Below are positions 8,013-18,277 of a stretch of DNA of 64,000 bases, in pieces. Below the pieces are notes generated by a model. That model saw nothing but the letters and a program-made list of their open reading frames with translations, searched no databases and was not told the DNA's origin. Numbering within the stretch: position 1 is the first letter of the stretch; each line of letters begins with the position of its first letter. A program made the position numbers and the translations under genes. This DNA comes from an uncultured Bacteroides sp. (lineage in GTDB: Bacteria; Bacteroidota; Bacteroidia; Bacteroidales; Bacteroidaceae), in the NCBI GenBank assembly GCA_947646015.1, contig CANSEY010000001.1, positions 310,001-374,000 on the forward strand. The letters are read 5' to 3'.

Positions 8013-10821
8013 ATATATTGGTATGCAGACTGTTGAAGTAGCAATTAAGCCTGTTGTGAAGATTACGCTGAAGCCTGATACTGAAGTATTAGACGAAGTA
8101 GTTGTAACAGGATATGGTAACTTTAAAAAGTCATCTTTCACGGGAGCAGCATCGAGTATTACAACGGAAAAACTTCAAGACGTTCCTTCTTTGAGTGTAC
8201 AGGATAAACTTGCAGGTTCAGTTGCCGGTGTACAGATTACATCTACTTCCGGACAACCGGGTGCTGTGGAATCTGTGCGTATCCGTGGAATGGGATCAAT
8301 CAATGCCGGTAATGATCCGTTGTATGTGATTGACGGAGTACCTGTAATGACCGGTGACGCCAGTGAATTTACTTACTCTCAGTCTGGTAACAGCTTACTG
8401 TCTACTATTAACAGTAATGATATCGAGTCAATGACAGTAATTAAAGATGCAGCGGCTGCTTCGCTTTACGGTTCGCGTGCTGCAAATGGTGTTATTGTAA
8501 TTACTACGAAAAAAGGGGCTTCAGGAAAATTGAAACTCAATGTAAGGGCTGACTGGGGATTCTCTAACAAGGCTATTGATTATCGTCCTATTCTGAATGG
8601 TGAAGACAGACGTGACATTTTGTATATGGGTTTAAAGAACTATGCTCTAAATTCAGGTAAGGATGAAACTTATGCCGTGAACTATGCAGATAATAATATT
8701 GATAAATATGCTGCAAAACCTTGGAGTGGATATACTGATTGGGAAGATGTTCTTTTCAGAAATGGTTCTCATCAGAATTATGAAGTGAATGCCCAAGGAG
8801 GAAATGAGCGGACTAAGTTTTATACTTCATTCGGATATACTAAACAGGAAGGTATTACACTTCAGTCCGGTTACGAGCGTATTACGGGACGTGCAAATAT
8901 GAGCCATAAGGCGGATCGCGTTACAATCGAGGCAAGTACGATGTTTACGAATTCAACTCAGAACGTAAACTCGGAAGGAACAAGTTTCTCAAGCCCTATC
9001 ATGTGTCTGGCCATGACAGCTTCTCCTTCTACATTCCCATATAACGAAGACGGTACATTCAGCACGAGTTTCCCTGCTTTGAATGGTGCCAATCCCCTTC
9101 AAACTGCAACATATAATTATGATCGCAGTACAATTGTACGTACCCTGAACACACTGTCCGCAACGTGGAATATTTGGGATAACTTGAATATTAAAGAAAC
9201 TTTAGGTTATGATTTTAACCAAACAAATAATCGTGTGTGGTGGGATCCGCGTTCTAATGATGGACGTTCTTCAAAAGGAGTATTTCAGCGCTATATGATG
9301 AACAGAAGCAAATTGAATACTCAAACTCAGCTGACTTATAACAAGACATTTGCGGAACACCACAATATCGATGTATTGTTAGGTTTCGAAACTGAAGATT
9401 ATAAGTACGATTATACCTATACTAATGGTAATACTTATCCATCTTACTTACCGGAAATTACGAATGCAGGCGTTTCTAGAGGTGCCAGTAACATTAACAG
9501 TTATCGAATGACCTCCTACTTGGGACGTTTAAATTATGATTATGCCGGCAAATATTATGTAAGTGGTAGTTTCCGTCGTGATGGTAGCTCACGTTTATCG
9601 AGAGACAGCCGTTGGGGTAATTTCTGGTCAGTATCAGGTTCGTGGAGACTTTCACAAGAAGCATTTATGGAGTCATTATCTAATGTTATTACTGATGCTA
9701 AAATACGTGCTTCTTACGGTGTAAATGGTACACAACCCAAAGACTACTATGGATATATGGGGGTATATGAGTTTGGATATAATTATAATGGGAATGGCGG
9801 TTCGTCAGAGGCACGTTTCTATAATCCCAGTCTGAAATGGGAAAAGAACTATGCTACAAACATTGGTATTGACCTTACATTATTCAATAGATTGACTGTT
9901 TCTGCAGAGTGGTATAATCGTGAAACAAAAGACTTGTTAATGGATAAACCGATTTCTGCAGCAGTAGGTGTTATCAATAGTTCGGGTGTTGCTAATATGC
10001 TCGTTAACGTTGGTTCAATGAGAAACCGTGGTTTTGAATTGGAATTGAAGTCCACTAACATTCAAAACAAAGACCTTCTTTGGACTACTTCTTTGAACAT
10101 AGGACACAACAAGAATAAACTGACCAAACTGGATGGTGAACAACAGGAAATTATCAGTGGAGTTTCTATCCATCGTGTAGGTCAACCATATTACTCAATC
10201 TATGCGTATGAGTATGCAGGTGTCGATCCTCAGACAGGTAAAGAACTGTATTATATAAATGGTGAAGATGGCAGTCGTGAAACAACAACAAATTCTGCTG
10301 CCGCTAATAAAACAATCATTGGTTCTATCGAACCTAAAGTACAAGGCGGATTGACCAATTATGTTAGTTGGAAATTTATTGATTTCAACTTGACCCTGAC
10401 TTATTCACTGGGTGGACATGCTTATGATTACGCCACCTGGCTGCAATCTAATGGAGGTACCTATCATTATTTAGGTAATGTTCCGGCTTATTATAAAATG
10501 GAAGATACTTGGCAGAAAACAGGTGATAATGCCAAACTGCCGCAATTTGCATACGGTAATGCCAATAAAGCTTCTTCTCGCTGGTTGATGTCTACCGATC
10601 ATTTACGTGTAAAGAATATGACCTTGGGATTCACTTTACCTCAAAGTTGGTCGTCTAAAGCCGGTATAAGTAAGTTAAGAGCTTATGTCTCAGGAAACAA
10701 CCTGTTGACTTGGAAGAAAAAGAGCTTGTACGTTGATCCGGAAGTTCCTGTTGACGGATTGTGTACATTCGAAACTCCGGCTCTCCGGACTGTTACATTT
10801 GGTCTTGAAATCGGTTTTTAA
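8002..10821 (+). CDS. Silent SusC-family receptor cassette 2, without 5' end
   Basis: About 939 residues without signal peptide or start, opening in frame at the shared site. TonB-box-like DEVVVTGYG, plug motif YGSRAANGVIVITT and barrel end FGLEIGF match cassette 1, and long blocks such as SHQNYE, WWDPRSNDGRSS and RRDGSSRLSRD are shared. Differences concentrate in loop-like stretches, as expected for receptors with different ligands. Intact to its stop, followed 17 bp later by susD. Confidence 0.9.
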   Translation: MQISYIGMQTVEVAIKPVVKITLKPDTEVLDEVVVTGYGNFKKSSFTGAASSITTEKLQDVPSLSVQDKLAGSVAGVQITSTSGQPGAVESVRIRGMGSINAGNDPLYVIDGVPVMTGDASEFTYSQSGNSLLSTINSNDIESMTVIKDAAAASLYGSRAANGVIVITTKKGASGKLKLNVRADWGFSNKAIDYRPILNGEDRRDILYMGLKNYALNSGKDETYAVNYADNNIDKYAAKPWSGYTDWEDVLFRNGSHQNYEVNAQGGNERTKFYTSFGYTKQEGITLQSGYERITGRANMSHKADRVTIEASTMFTNSTQNVNSEGTSFSSPIMCLAMTASPSTFPYNEDGTFSTSFPALNGANPLQTATYNYDRSTIVRTLNTLSATWNIWDNLNIKETLGYDFNQTNNRVWWDPRSNDGRSSKGVFQRYMMNRSKLNTQTQLTYNKTFAEHHNIDVLLGFETEDYKYDYTYTNGNTYPSYLPEITNAGVSRGASNINSYRMTSYLGRLNYDYAGKYYVSGSFRRDGSSRLSRDSRWGNFWSVSGSWRLSQEAFMESLSNVITDAKIRASYGVNGTQPKDYYGYMGVYEFGYNYNGNGGSSEARFYNPSLKWEKNYATNIGIDLTLFNRLTVSAEWYNRETKDLLMDKPISAAVGVINSSGVANMLVNVGSMRNRGFELELKSTNIQNKDLLWTTSLNIGHNKNKLTKLDGEQQEIISGVSIHRVGQPYYSIYAYEYAGVDPQTGKELYYINGEDGSRETTTNSAAANKTIIGSIEPKVQGGLTNYVSWKFIDFNLTLTYSLGGHAYDYATWLQSNGGTYHYLGNVPAYYKMEDTWQKTGDNAKLPQFAYGNANKASSRWLMSTDHLRVKNMTLGFTLPQSWSSKAGISKLRAYVSGNNLLTWKKKSLYVDPEVPVDGLCTFETPALRTVTFGLEIGF

Positions 10822-10838
10822 TCAAGTAGAAACAATTT

Positions 10839-12353
10839 ATGAAAAAAGAATTTATGAAAAAGATATATAAATCAATAACACTGGTTGCTGCTATTTTAAG
10901 TTTGTCTTCCTGCGGGAATGATTGGCTGGATAGAAAACCTGCCGACGGGATTCCATCAGAAGATGCTATCACTAACTATAATGACGCTCTGACTGCACGT
11001 ACAGGTATGTATGATGGCATTCAGGGAAACTCCAATGCTACCAGCTATTATGGTGCCCGTATGTTTTATTACGGCGATGTTCGTGCTGACGATATGCAGG
11101 CAAGAACTCAAGGTATGCGTTCATCATCGTGCTATGAGATGCTCTACACTGTAGATGACGCTCCTAACATGTGGAATATACCTTATAATGTAATCCGTCG
11201 TGCCAACCGTTTGATCGAAGCGATCAATGAAAAAAAGGTAACCGATGCAACGGAAGCACAAATTGGTAAAATATATTCAGAAGCATTGGTTGTCAGGGCA
11301 TTGGTTCATTTTGACTTGGTAAGAATCTATGGTATGCCTTATACGGCCGACAACGGAGCTTCTTTGGGGGTACCGGTTATCGTGAAACCTTTGGAAAGAA
11401 ATGATTTGCCCTCCAGAAATACAGTGGCAGAAGTTTATACACAAGTTATCACAGACCTGACTGATGCTATTAACTCAGGTTATCTTGCTAAAGATCAGAC
11501 TCCGGGATATATTAATGAATGGGCAGCAAAAGCCTTGCTTACCAGGGTTTATCTGACTAAAGGTGATAATGAGAATGCACTCAAAGTTGCTGAAGATATT
11601 ATAACCAATTCTCCATATAAGCTTTGGACTAACGAGGAATATGTAAATGCATGGTATAAAAGCAATGGAGCGCATACAAACGAAATGATTTTTGAAGTTG
11701 TAAATGCAAGTAATGATGACTGGACTGACCGTAATGGTATTGCTTATTTGCTGAATGAGAACGGATATGCGGATGCAATAGTGACAAAGAGCTTTATGAA
11801 TATGTTGAGTCAGGATCCTAAAGATGTTCGTATAGGTATGGTACTGCCTGCTCAATATGATAAGGATCTTCAAGAAGAATATGGCGATGCGAAAATCTTC
11901 ATTAATAAATTTCCGGCGGATAAAGACGATGTAGGTGAAATGCGTTTAAATAATCTGCCATTACTTCGTCTTTCGGAAGTTTATCTGAGTGCTGCAGAAG
12001 CGGCAGCTAAACTTGGAGGGCATCAGGATAAAGCAGCCAAATATCTGAATGAAATTGTTCAGAGAGCAAATCCGGAGGCCAAAGCCATTTCGGAAGCAGA
12101 TGCTACAGTAGAAAGAATTATTCTTGAAAGGAGAAAAGAAATGATTGGTGAAGGGCAACGTTACTTTGATGCATTGCGCAATAATGAAACAATCGTTCGC
12201 TATAAAGATGAAGGTGATAAGGGATATCATTATTCATTGATTAAAGAATCGCAAAGCTTTGACCGTACCTACTTCAGAGCTATACTTCCGATACCTGTTG
12301 ATGAAACCAATGTGAATCCTAATTTGAGAGCTCAACAAAATCCCGGATATTAA
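10839..12353 (+). CDS. SusD/RagB-family surface lipoprotein of cassette 2
   Basis: 504 residues with a signal peptide and lipobox SLSSC. A second possible start is the ATG at 10854, which gives a shorter N-region. The signature ERRKEMIGEGQRYFDALRNNE is near the C-terminus. Strongly similar to the cassette 1 SusD throughout, including the final QQNPGY. It pairs with the preceding SusC and should be silent until inversion. Confidence 0.93.
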   Translation: MKKEFMKKIYKSITLVAAILSLSSCGNDWLDRKPADGIPSEDAITNYNDALTARTGMYDGIQGNSNATSYYGARMFYYGDVRADDMQARTQGMRSSSCYEMLYTVDDAPNMWNIPYNVIRRANRLIEAINEKKVTDATEAQIGKIYSEALVVRALVHFDLVRIYGMPYTADNGASLGVPVIVKPLERNDLPSRNTVAEVYTQVITDLTDAINSGYLAKDQTPGYINEWAAKALLTRVYLTKGDNENALKVAEDIITNSPYKLWTNEEYVNAWYKSNGAHTNEMIFEVVNASNDDWTDRNGIAYLLNENGYADAIVTKSFMNMLSQDPKDVRIGMVLPAQYDKDLQEEYGDAKIFINKFPADKDDVGEMRLNNLPLLRLSEVYLSAAEAAAKLGGHQDKAAKYLNEIVQRANPEAKAISEADATVERIILERRKEMIGEGQRYFDALRNNETIVRYKDEGDKGYHYSLIKESQSFDRTYFRAILPIPVDETNVNPNLRAQQNPGY

Positions 12354-12374
12354 TTGTGGTTTAATAACATAATC

Positions 12375-12410
12375 AAAAGGCTGCTTTCTAAAAAGGAAGC
12401 AGCCTTTTTT
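12375..12410 (+). terminator. Terminator of cassette 2
   Basis: 12-bp stem AAAAGGCTGCTT (12375-12386) pairing with 12397-12408, 10-nt loop, followed by a T run. A classical intrinsic terminator 20 bp after susD. Confidence 0.85.
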
Positions 12411-12879
12411 ATTACACATGAATTGAATTTCTTATTAGGCTCCATTATGATATTTGTTGTATATTAATCAAGGATGTCATTAATCATTTTACAATCGAAA
12501 GTTATTATCTGTTTTGAGATATCTATGGGAAGTGTTTTGAAAAATACTTATCTCATAAACTATCTGTAATTGTGATACTACCATAAATTTCTACCATTGG
12601 GAAAGGAATAAAATATCTATATAAAGCTAGTCGTCACTTGCTGCCGCGGGAAAAAATAGTAGAATAATAAATGGGATAAATGGTCTTATTACTTCTGATA
12701 ATTAGATTATTACGTAACTTTTATAAGATATATAAAGTGCTACTAATTGAGGTTTTCAGAAAAACAGATCATCTGTAATATGCAGATAATAAGATATTTA
12801 TTAAATACAGTTTCTTTCTACACTAAGTTCAATCTGAATTTGTAATAATCATATTATAAGATAGTTAGCACATACTACA
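12411..12879. other. AT-rich non-coding spacer before silent cassette 3
   Basis: No gene seen. The terminal TTATAAGATAGTTAG-like flank resembles the sequence preceding the other silent sites. Confidence 0.5.
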
Positions 12880-12904
12880 GTTCTGCAAAGACTTTGCAGA
12901 TTTC
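12880..12904 (+). repeat. Inversion site at silent cassette 3
   Basis: 25-bp identity with the other three sites; core palindrome at 12883-12899. The following 30 bp match cassette 1 exactly (YIGMQTAEVAI), although the rest of the receptor belongs to another subfamily. Confidence 0.9.
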
Positions 12905-15860
12905 GTACATCGGAATGCAGACTGCTGAGGTAGCAATTGCACCGGTAATCAAAGTGATATTAAAGACTGATGCTAAGGCACTTGACGAAGTTGTAGTAAC
13001 AGCAATGGGTATCTCAAAAGAGAAAAAAGCGTTAGGATATGCTGTGCAGGATGTTAAAGGAGATAAGCTGACTCAGGCTTCAAGCAGCAACCTTTCCAGC
13101 GCTTTGCAAGGTAAGGTTTCAGGAGTGGAAATATCTCCGTCATCAGGTATGCCGGGTGCTTCTTCTAAAATGACTATTCGCGGTTCACGTTCATTTACAG
13201 GAGATAATACTCCATTGTACGTAGTAGATGGTATGCCTATCTCATCATCTACTGACTTGGACACTTTCAACTCTGTTACAGGCTCCGACTATGCGAACCG
13301 TGCGGTAGATATCGACCCGAATGACATTGAGAGCATCAACATCCTGAAAGGCCAGGCTGCTTCTGCTCTGTATGGTATGCGTGCATCAAACGGTGTGGTA
13401 GTAATCACCACCAAGAGCGGTAAAGGCGCACGTAAAGGTAAACCGGAAGTTACAATCAATACAGGTCTTTCATTCGATAAGGTCTCTACCATGCCCGATT
13501 TCCAAAAAGAATTCGCACAAGGATTCAACGGTGCTTTTAGCCCGTCTGACTCCCGTTCATGGGGACCTCTGATTTCAGAACTTGCCAATGACCCTAAATA
13601 TGGTGGTAACACAGACAACAGTTACACTCAGAAATTCGGAAAGCATCAGGGACAATATTATGTAGACCAACGTGCCAAGGCAGGACTGGACCCATGGGCT
13701 ACTCCCCGTGCATACGACAATGCTAAAGATTTCTTCAATACAGGTGTTACCTGGAACAGCAGTGCAAACGTAGCACAAAGCCTTGATAAAGGAAGTTATT
13801 CTTTGTCATTAGGCAGCACTACAGCAAACGGTATTGTACCTTCAACCGGTATGGATCGTTATAATGCAAAACTGACTGCACAAGCTCAACTGAGCAAGAA
13901 TTGGTCAACTGGTTTCAACGGAAACTTCGTTTATTCTAAAATCAAAAAACAGACCGGTGCCAACAATGGTATCATGGCAACGGTATACGGTGCACCGTCA
14001 AGCTATGATTTAGGCGGTATTCCTTCACACATAGACGGAGATCCTTATACTCAAAATACATACCGTTCTACAGGCGGTTTCGACGGTGCTTATTGGGCAG
14101 TTGAAAACAACTCTTTTAAAGAACGTACTCAACGTTTCTTCGGAAATGCGTTCGCTAAGTATTCTACCGATTTCGGTACAGAAAATCATAAACTGGATGT
14201 AAAATACCAGTTAGGTACCGATGCTTATACCACTAACTATACCGACACATGGGGATATGGACACTCCAACGGAACAGGTAGCATTGAAGAGCAAAGCGTT
14301 ACAAACAATGAAATAAATTCATTGTTAACTGTTACTTATGACTGGAAAATCACTCCGGAACTTGATTTAAACGTGTTATATGGTAATGAATTAGTCGATA
14401 ATTCTTCAAAATACAAATACAATCTCGGAAGTAACTTCAATTTCCCGGGATGGAACCATATAGCTAACGCATCAATCTATTCATCTACAGGAACCTATCA
14501 TCGCGAGCGTACCGTTGGTAATTTTGGTAACATTTCATTAGCATACCGTAACATGTTGTATTTGAATGCAACTGTCCGCAATGATATTGTTTCGTCTATG
14601 CCACGCAACAACCGTTCATTCACTTATCCTTCAGTTTCACTCGGTTTCATTTTTACCGAACTGGAAGCATTGAAGAACGATGTTTTGACTTATGGTAAAA
14701 TCCGTGCTTCTTATGCAGAAGTAGGTCAGGCAGGTACCTATTATCCTTCTTACTATAGAACACCGGTTTACGGCGGCGGATTCTCATCAGGTACTCCTAT
14801 ACAATATCCTATCGGATCAATCAGCTCATATATCCCATACTACAAGATTTATGATCCGAATCTGAAACCCCAAAACACCAAATCATACGAAATCGGTGCA
14901 GACTTCAGTTTCTGGAATGGTTTGATCTCACTGAATTACACCTATTCTCGCCAGAATGTGAAAGATCAGATTTTCGAAGTACCCTTGGCTACTTCTACCG
15001 GATATAGCGAATTGATCACCAATGGTGGTTCCGTACATACCAATTCACACGAAATCACTTTGAGTGTGAATCCAATTCAGACAAAGAACTTCAACTGGGA
15101 TTTCGCATTTAACTTCTCAAAAATCGATAACTACGTTGATAAACTGGCGCCCGGTGTATCAAGCATCATGTTAGGAGGTTTTGTTGATCCGCAGGTACGT
15201 TTGAGCGCAGGAGACAAATTCCCGGTTATCTATGGTACAAGCTATCAAAGAAACGAGGAAGGCCAGATTGTTGTAGATGAAAACGGTATGCCGACATTAG
15301 GTGAAAACAGAGTATTAGGAAATGTATCTCCGGACTTCAGAATGGGCTTCAATACAACATTTGAATTCTACAAATTCCGTCTTTCGGCCGTACTCGATTG
15401 GAAACAAGGTGGATGCATGTATGCCGGATCCGTTTCAACACTCGATTATTACGGTGTTACTCAGAAATCAGCAAACTATCGTAAAGCAGATCACTTCTAC
15501 TTTGAGAAACCGGCCGTTAAACAATTAGCCGACGGTTCTTATGCACCCAACGATATTAAGATCAGCGGTGAAAATGCTTATAACTATTTCGACAGACTGA
15601 GTACAATCTCTGAGGCCGGAGTATATGGTTCTTCATTCCTGAAACTACGTGAAATCGCCCTCAGCTATCCGGTACTGAATAAATCTTATTTAGGAGTTAC
15701 AGTGAATGTCTTTGCACGTAACCTGTTGCTTTGGTCAGAAATGGATAATGGTATTGACCCCGAATCATCACAGGGAAACAACAACATGGCCGGTGCCTTT
15801 GAGCGTTTCTCTCTTCCGGGAACATCAAGCTATGGTTTTGGTATTACAGTTAAATTCTAA
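12894..15860 (+). CDS. Silent SusC-family receptor cassette 3, divergent subfamily
   Basis: About 988 residues without start or signal peptide, opening in frame at the shared site. TonB-box-like DEVVVTAMG, then SKEKKALGYAVQDV and plug motif YGMRASNGVVVITT mark a different SusC subfamily from cassettes 1 and 2; only the first 20 or so residues look like theirs. Codon choice is richer in C-ending codons than in the AT-rich cassette 1, suggesting separate origin. The barrel ends SYGFGITVKF. The partner SusD is 11 bp downstream. Confidence 0.9.
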   Translation: MQISYIGMQTAEVAIAPVIKVILKTDAKALDEVVVTAMGISKEKKALGYAVQDVKGDKLTQASSSNLSSALQGKVSGVEISPSSGMPGASSKMTIRGSRSFTGDNTPLYVVDGMPISSSTDLDTFNSVTGSDYANRAVDIDPNDIESINILKGQAASALYGMRASNGVVVITTKSGKGARKGKPEVTINTGLSFDKVSTMPDFQKEFAQGFNGAFSPSDSRSWGPLISELANDPKYGGNTDNSYTQKFGKHQGQYYVDQRAKAGLDPWATPRAYDNAKDFFNTGVTWNSSANVAQSLDKGSYSLSLGSTTANGIVPSTGMDRYNAKLTAQAQLSKNWSTGFNGNFVYSKIKKQTGANNGIMATVYGAPSSYDLGGIPSHIDGDPYTQNTYRSTGGFDGAYWAVENNSFKERTQRFFGNAFAKYSTDFGTENHKLDVKYQLGTDAYTTNYTDTWGYGHSNGTGSIEEQSVTNNEINSLLTVTYDWKITPELDLNVLYGNELVDNSSKYKYNLGSNFNFPGWNHIANASIYSSTGTYHRERTVGNFGNISLAYRNMLYLNATVRNDIVSSMPRNNRSFTYPSVSLGFIFTELEALKNDVLTYGKIRASYAEVGQAGTYYPSYYRTPVYGGGFSSGTPIQYPIGSISSYIPYYKIYDPNLKPQNTKSYEIGADFSFWNGLISLNYTYSRQNVKDQIFEVPLATSTGYSELITNGGSVHTNSHEITLSVNPIQTKNFNWDFAFNFSKIDNYVDKLAPGVSSIMLGGFVDPQVRLSAGDKFPVIYGTSYQRNEEGQIVVDENGMPTLGENRVLGNVSPDFRMGFNTTFEFYKFRLSAVLDWKQGGCMYAGSVSTLDYYGVTQKSANYRKADHFYFEKPAVKQLADGSYAPNDIKISGENAYNYFDRLSTISEAGVYGSSFLKLREIALSYPVLNKSYLGVTVNVFARNLLLWSEMDNGIDPESSQGNNNMAGAFERFSLPGTSSYGFGITVKF

Positions 15861-15871
15861 AAAGGACAAAA

Positions 15872-17467
15872 ATGAAATCAATATTTAATTTATCAAAAGG
15901 TATCTTGTCTGTGGCATTGATTTCCGTTGCATTTGCTTCCTGCTCGGAAGACACAATGGACAACATCAATAAAGACAAAGACCATACAACCAGTGTTCCT
16001 GCCAAATTCATTTTGGCGGATGTAATCACAGCAACCGCATTTAGCAACATCGGAGGTGACTTTAATACATATTATTCTACTTATGTAGAACATATGGTTG
16101 GAGTGGATAACCAATTGGCAAATGCGGAGAAACGTAACGGAGAGCCCTCGGCATCCTCTACTTTTAACAATGTATGGGGTAATTTATACTCTACACTGAA
16201 GAATGCACGTATCGCTATTAATATCAGTTCTAATGAAGTCACGGGCAATTATACGACAAAAGGTATCGGTGAAGTATTGGCAGCAATTAATGCCGGACTG
16301 ATCGCAGACTCATTCGGTGACACTCCTTTCAGCCAGGCTGCCCTTCCCGAATTAGCAAACGGACAACCTCAGTTTCTGACTCCGGAATTAGACAAACAGG
16401 AAGCAATTTATACTGCTATTATGGAATATCTGGATGCTGCAATTACCGATCTTCCCAAAGGCGATAAAAGTGATGAAATTGGAGAATATGACTTTATATA
16501 TAAAGGTGATGGCGAAGCATGGCTAAAGCTCGCTTATGGATTGAAAGCACGTTATACAATGCGACTATTAGCCCGTTCCTCCTCAAAAGATGCCGATTTG
16601 CAAAAAATTCTGGAATATGTAGACAAATCATATACATCTATTGAAGAACAGGCTGCTTTCTCTATCTATAGTGCAACAAACTTAAATCCTCTATTTGACT
16701 TCCAATGGAGTCGCGACGGATTGGCTGCAAGTAAAAGTTACGCTGACAAGCTAATAGAACGCAATGACCCGAGATTACGCCGCATCTTCTGTATCGGACA
16801 AGGTAAGTTAACTGAAAACGAAAATGCTGTATCTATCCAAGTTACAGGTGCTGATGATCCGAGATTCCTGATGGCAGACAATGGTACGGCAGAGTCTGTT
16901 AAATACGAATATAACACTCCTATCTTCGTATACTCACAAACATGCCCGACCTTACTTATGAGCTATCATGAGTTACTCTTCCTGAAAGCTGAAGCATTAG
17001 CTCGGTTAAATAGAAAGGACGAGGCGGCCAATGCTTTAAAAGATGCTGTAGTAGCAGCCATTGCAAATGCCGAAACAGGAGTTTCAGCTGCATTCAACGC
17101 CCCTACAGTAAAAAGTTATGGAGGTGTTAAAGAAACGACTAAAGCGATTACAGCTACTGAAGCAGAAGAGTATTTCACAAACAATGTAAAACCATTGTTC
17201 GATGCCAATCCGGTAAAAGAGGTAATGGTACAGAAATATATTGCATTCCTTGGAGCTTTCGGCGAAACAACAGAATGTTACAACGATGTACGTCGTTTGA
17301 AAGCAATGGGTGAAGAGTACATCAAACTAGACAATCCCTATAAATTCCCGCTTCGTGCACCTTATGGAGCAGATGACGTAAGTGCAAACCCGAACGTAGA
17401 AGCAGCCTTCGGAAACGGTCAGTATGTATATACCGATCCAGTTTGGTGGGCCGGTGGTAGCCGCTAA
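15872..17467 (+). CDS. SusD-like lipoprotein of cassette 3 (SusD-like 2 type)
   Basis: 531 residues, signal peptide with lipobox FASCSED. NINKD near the N-terminus and a helical body with YHELLFLKAEALARL match the second SusD-like family rather than the RagB-type proteins of cassettes 1 and 2. It ends VWWAGGSR. Its divergence parallels that of its SusC, so the pair moved as one unit. Predicted to act at the cell surface once the cassette is switched on. Confidence 0.9.
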   Translation: MKSIFNLSKGILSVALISVAFASCSEDTMDNINKDKDHTTSVPAKFILADVITATAFSNIGGDFNTYYSTYVEHMVGVDNQLANAEKRNGEPSASSTFNNVWGNLYSTLKNARIAINISSNEVTGNYTTKGIGEVLAAINAGLIADSFGDTPFSQAALPELANGQPQFLTPELDKQEAIYTAIMEYLDAAITDLPKGDKSDEIGEYDFIYKGDGEAWLKLAYGLKARYTMRLLARSSSKDADLQKILEYVDKSYTSIEEQAAFSIYSATNLNPLFDFQWSRDGLAASKSYADKLIERNDPRLRRIFCIGQGKLTENENAVSIQVTGADDPRFLMADNGTAESVKYEYNTPIFVYSQTCPTLLMSYHELLFLKAEALARLNRKDEAANALKDAVVAAIANAETGVSAAFNAPTVKSYGGVKETTKAITATEAEEYFTNNVKPLFDANPVKEVMVQKYIAFLGAFGETTECYNDVRRLKAMGEEYIKLDNPYKFPLRAPYGADDVSANPNVEAAFGNGQYVYTDPVWWAGGSR

Positions 17468-17507
17468 TTAAAAGAATACTTTCTAAAGTATTGACCCAAT
17501 CGAAAAG

Positions 17508-17545
17508 AATGCCCGGATTGCACTATGTAATCCGGGCATTTTATT
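17508..17545 (+). terminator. Terminator of cassette 3
   Basis: 12-bp stem AATGCCCGGATT (17508-17519) with 17529-17540, then TTATT. It closes the shufflon just before the convergent marC-like gene and could serve both directions. Confidence 0.8.
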
Positions 17546-17570
17546 CCTTAAATAATATCCAATTCTTTAT

Positions 17571-18215
17571 TTAAAGCAGCCCCTCTTTCAAGATACCTAC
17601 CAATATCGGGTGTAATCCACTAACAAAACACTCGACTGCAATCACCATCAGGATAAGCCCCATCAAACGCATCATCACATTGTTTCCCGTTTCGCCCAAC
17701 ACTTTGACCAATCGGGTAGAAGCGCGCAATATCAGAAAAGTAATAAAATAAATCAAAGCAATAATGCCAATTAGCGTTCCCTTCATCTCAATCGTATGGG
17801 CATCTTCCATTAGCACGATAGCATTTGCTATTGCGCCCGGACCACAAAGCATCGGTATGGCAAGTGGAGTAATCGAAATATCATCCGCATAAGTTTTAAT
17901 CTCTTCGTCTTTCAATTTCATTGGAGTATACCGGGCCTGCAACATATCAAAACCAATCTTAAAAATGATAACCCCACCTGCAATACGGAACCCATTGGTA
18001 GAAATACCAAAGAACTTAAAAAGGAATTGTCCGGCAAAAACAAATACCATTAAAGTGATAAACGAAACGAAAGTAGCACGGCGAACAACAGCTTGTCGCT
18101 CCTTATCAGTCATACCATGGGTCATGGTCAAAAAGACAGGCATTGTTCCCAAGGGGTTAGTCAACGTAAAGAAAGAGGTAAAACAGAGTAAAGCGAAAGG
18201 TAAGAGAGTGTCCAT
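17571..18215 (-). CDS. MarC/UPF0056-family integral membrane protein
   Basis: 214 residues from the ATG at 18215, chosen because the family starts directly with a membrane segment; an in-frame extension to 18257 would add an unlikely hydrophilic tail. About six hydrophobic helices are visible. The N-terminal FFTLTNPLGTMPVFL and the SITPLAIPMLCGPGAIAN stretch are typical of MarC. The function of the family is not established, despite its name from the mar locus. Single gene, convergent with the shufflon. Confidence 0.88.
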   Translation of the reverse strand: MDTLLPFALLCFTSFFTLTNPLGTMPVFLTMTHGMTDKERQAVVRRATFVSFITLMVFVFAGQFLFKFFGISTNGFRIAGGVIIFKIGFDMLQARYTPMKLKDEEIKTYADDISITPLAIPMLCGPGAIANAIVLMEDAHTIEMKGTLIGIIALIYFITFLILRASTRLVKVLGETGNNVMMRLMGLILMVIAVECFVSGLHPILVGILKEGLL

Positions 18216-18219
18216 AGTT

Positions 18220-18256
18220 GTATTTTTATGCGTTCTATATTGAACGCAAAAATACA
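18220..18256 (-). terminator. Hairpin between the HAD gene and the marC-like gene
   Basis: Inverted repeat GCGTTC-TATATT-GAACGC flanked by complementary A/T runs, giving a longer stem. It follows the HAD gene and overlaps the marC-like promoter region. Confidence 0.5.
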
Positions 18257-18277
18257 ATATATCTATAAATGTTACAA
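18247..18277 (-). promoter_or_regulatory. Promoter of the marC-like gene
   Basis: Minus-strand TATTTTTG (18247-18254) fits TAnnTTTG; TTG lies 20 bp upstream (18275-18277), inside the 3' end of the HAD gene. Confidence 0.5.

Noticed and set aside
11475-12419. Three minus-strand frames across susD of cassette 2
   Set aside because: Shadows of the SusD gene, with low-complexity and cysteine/isoleucine-rich sequence typical of antisense frames.
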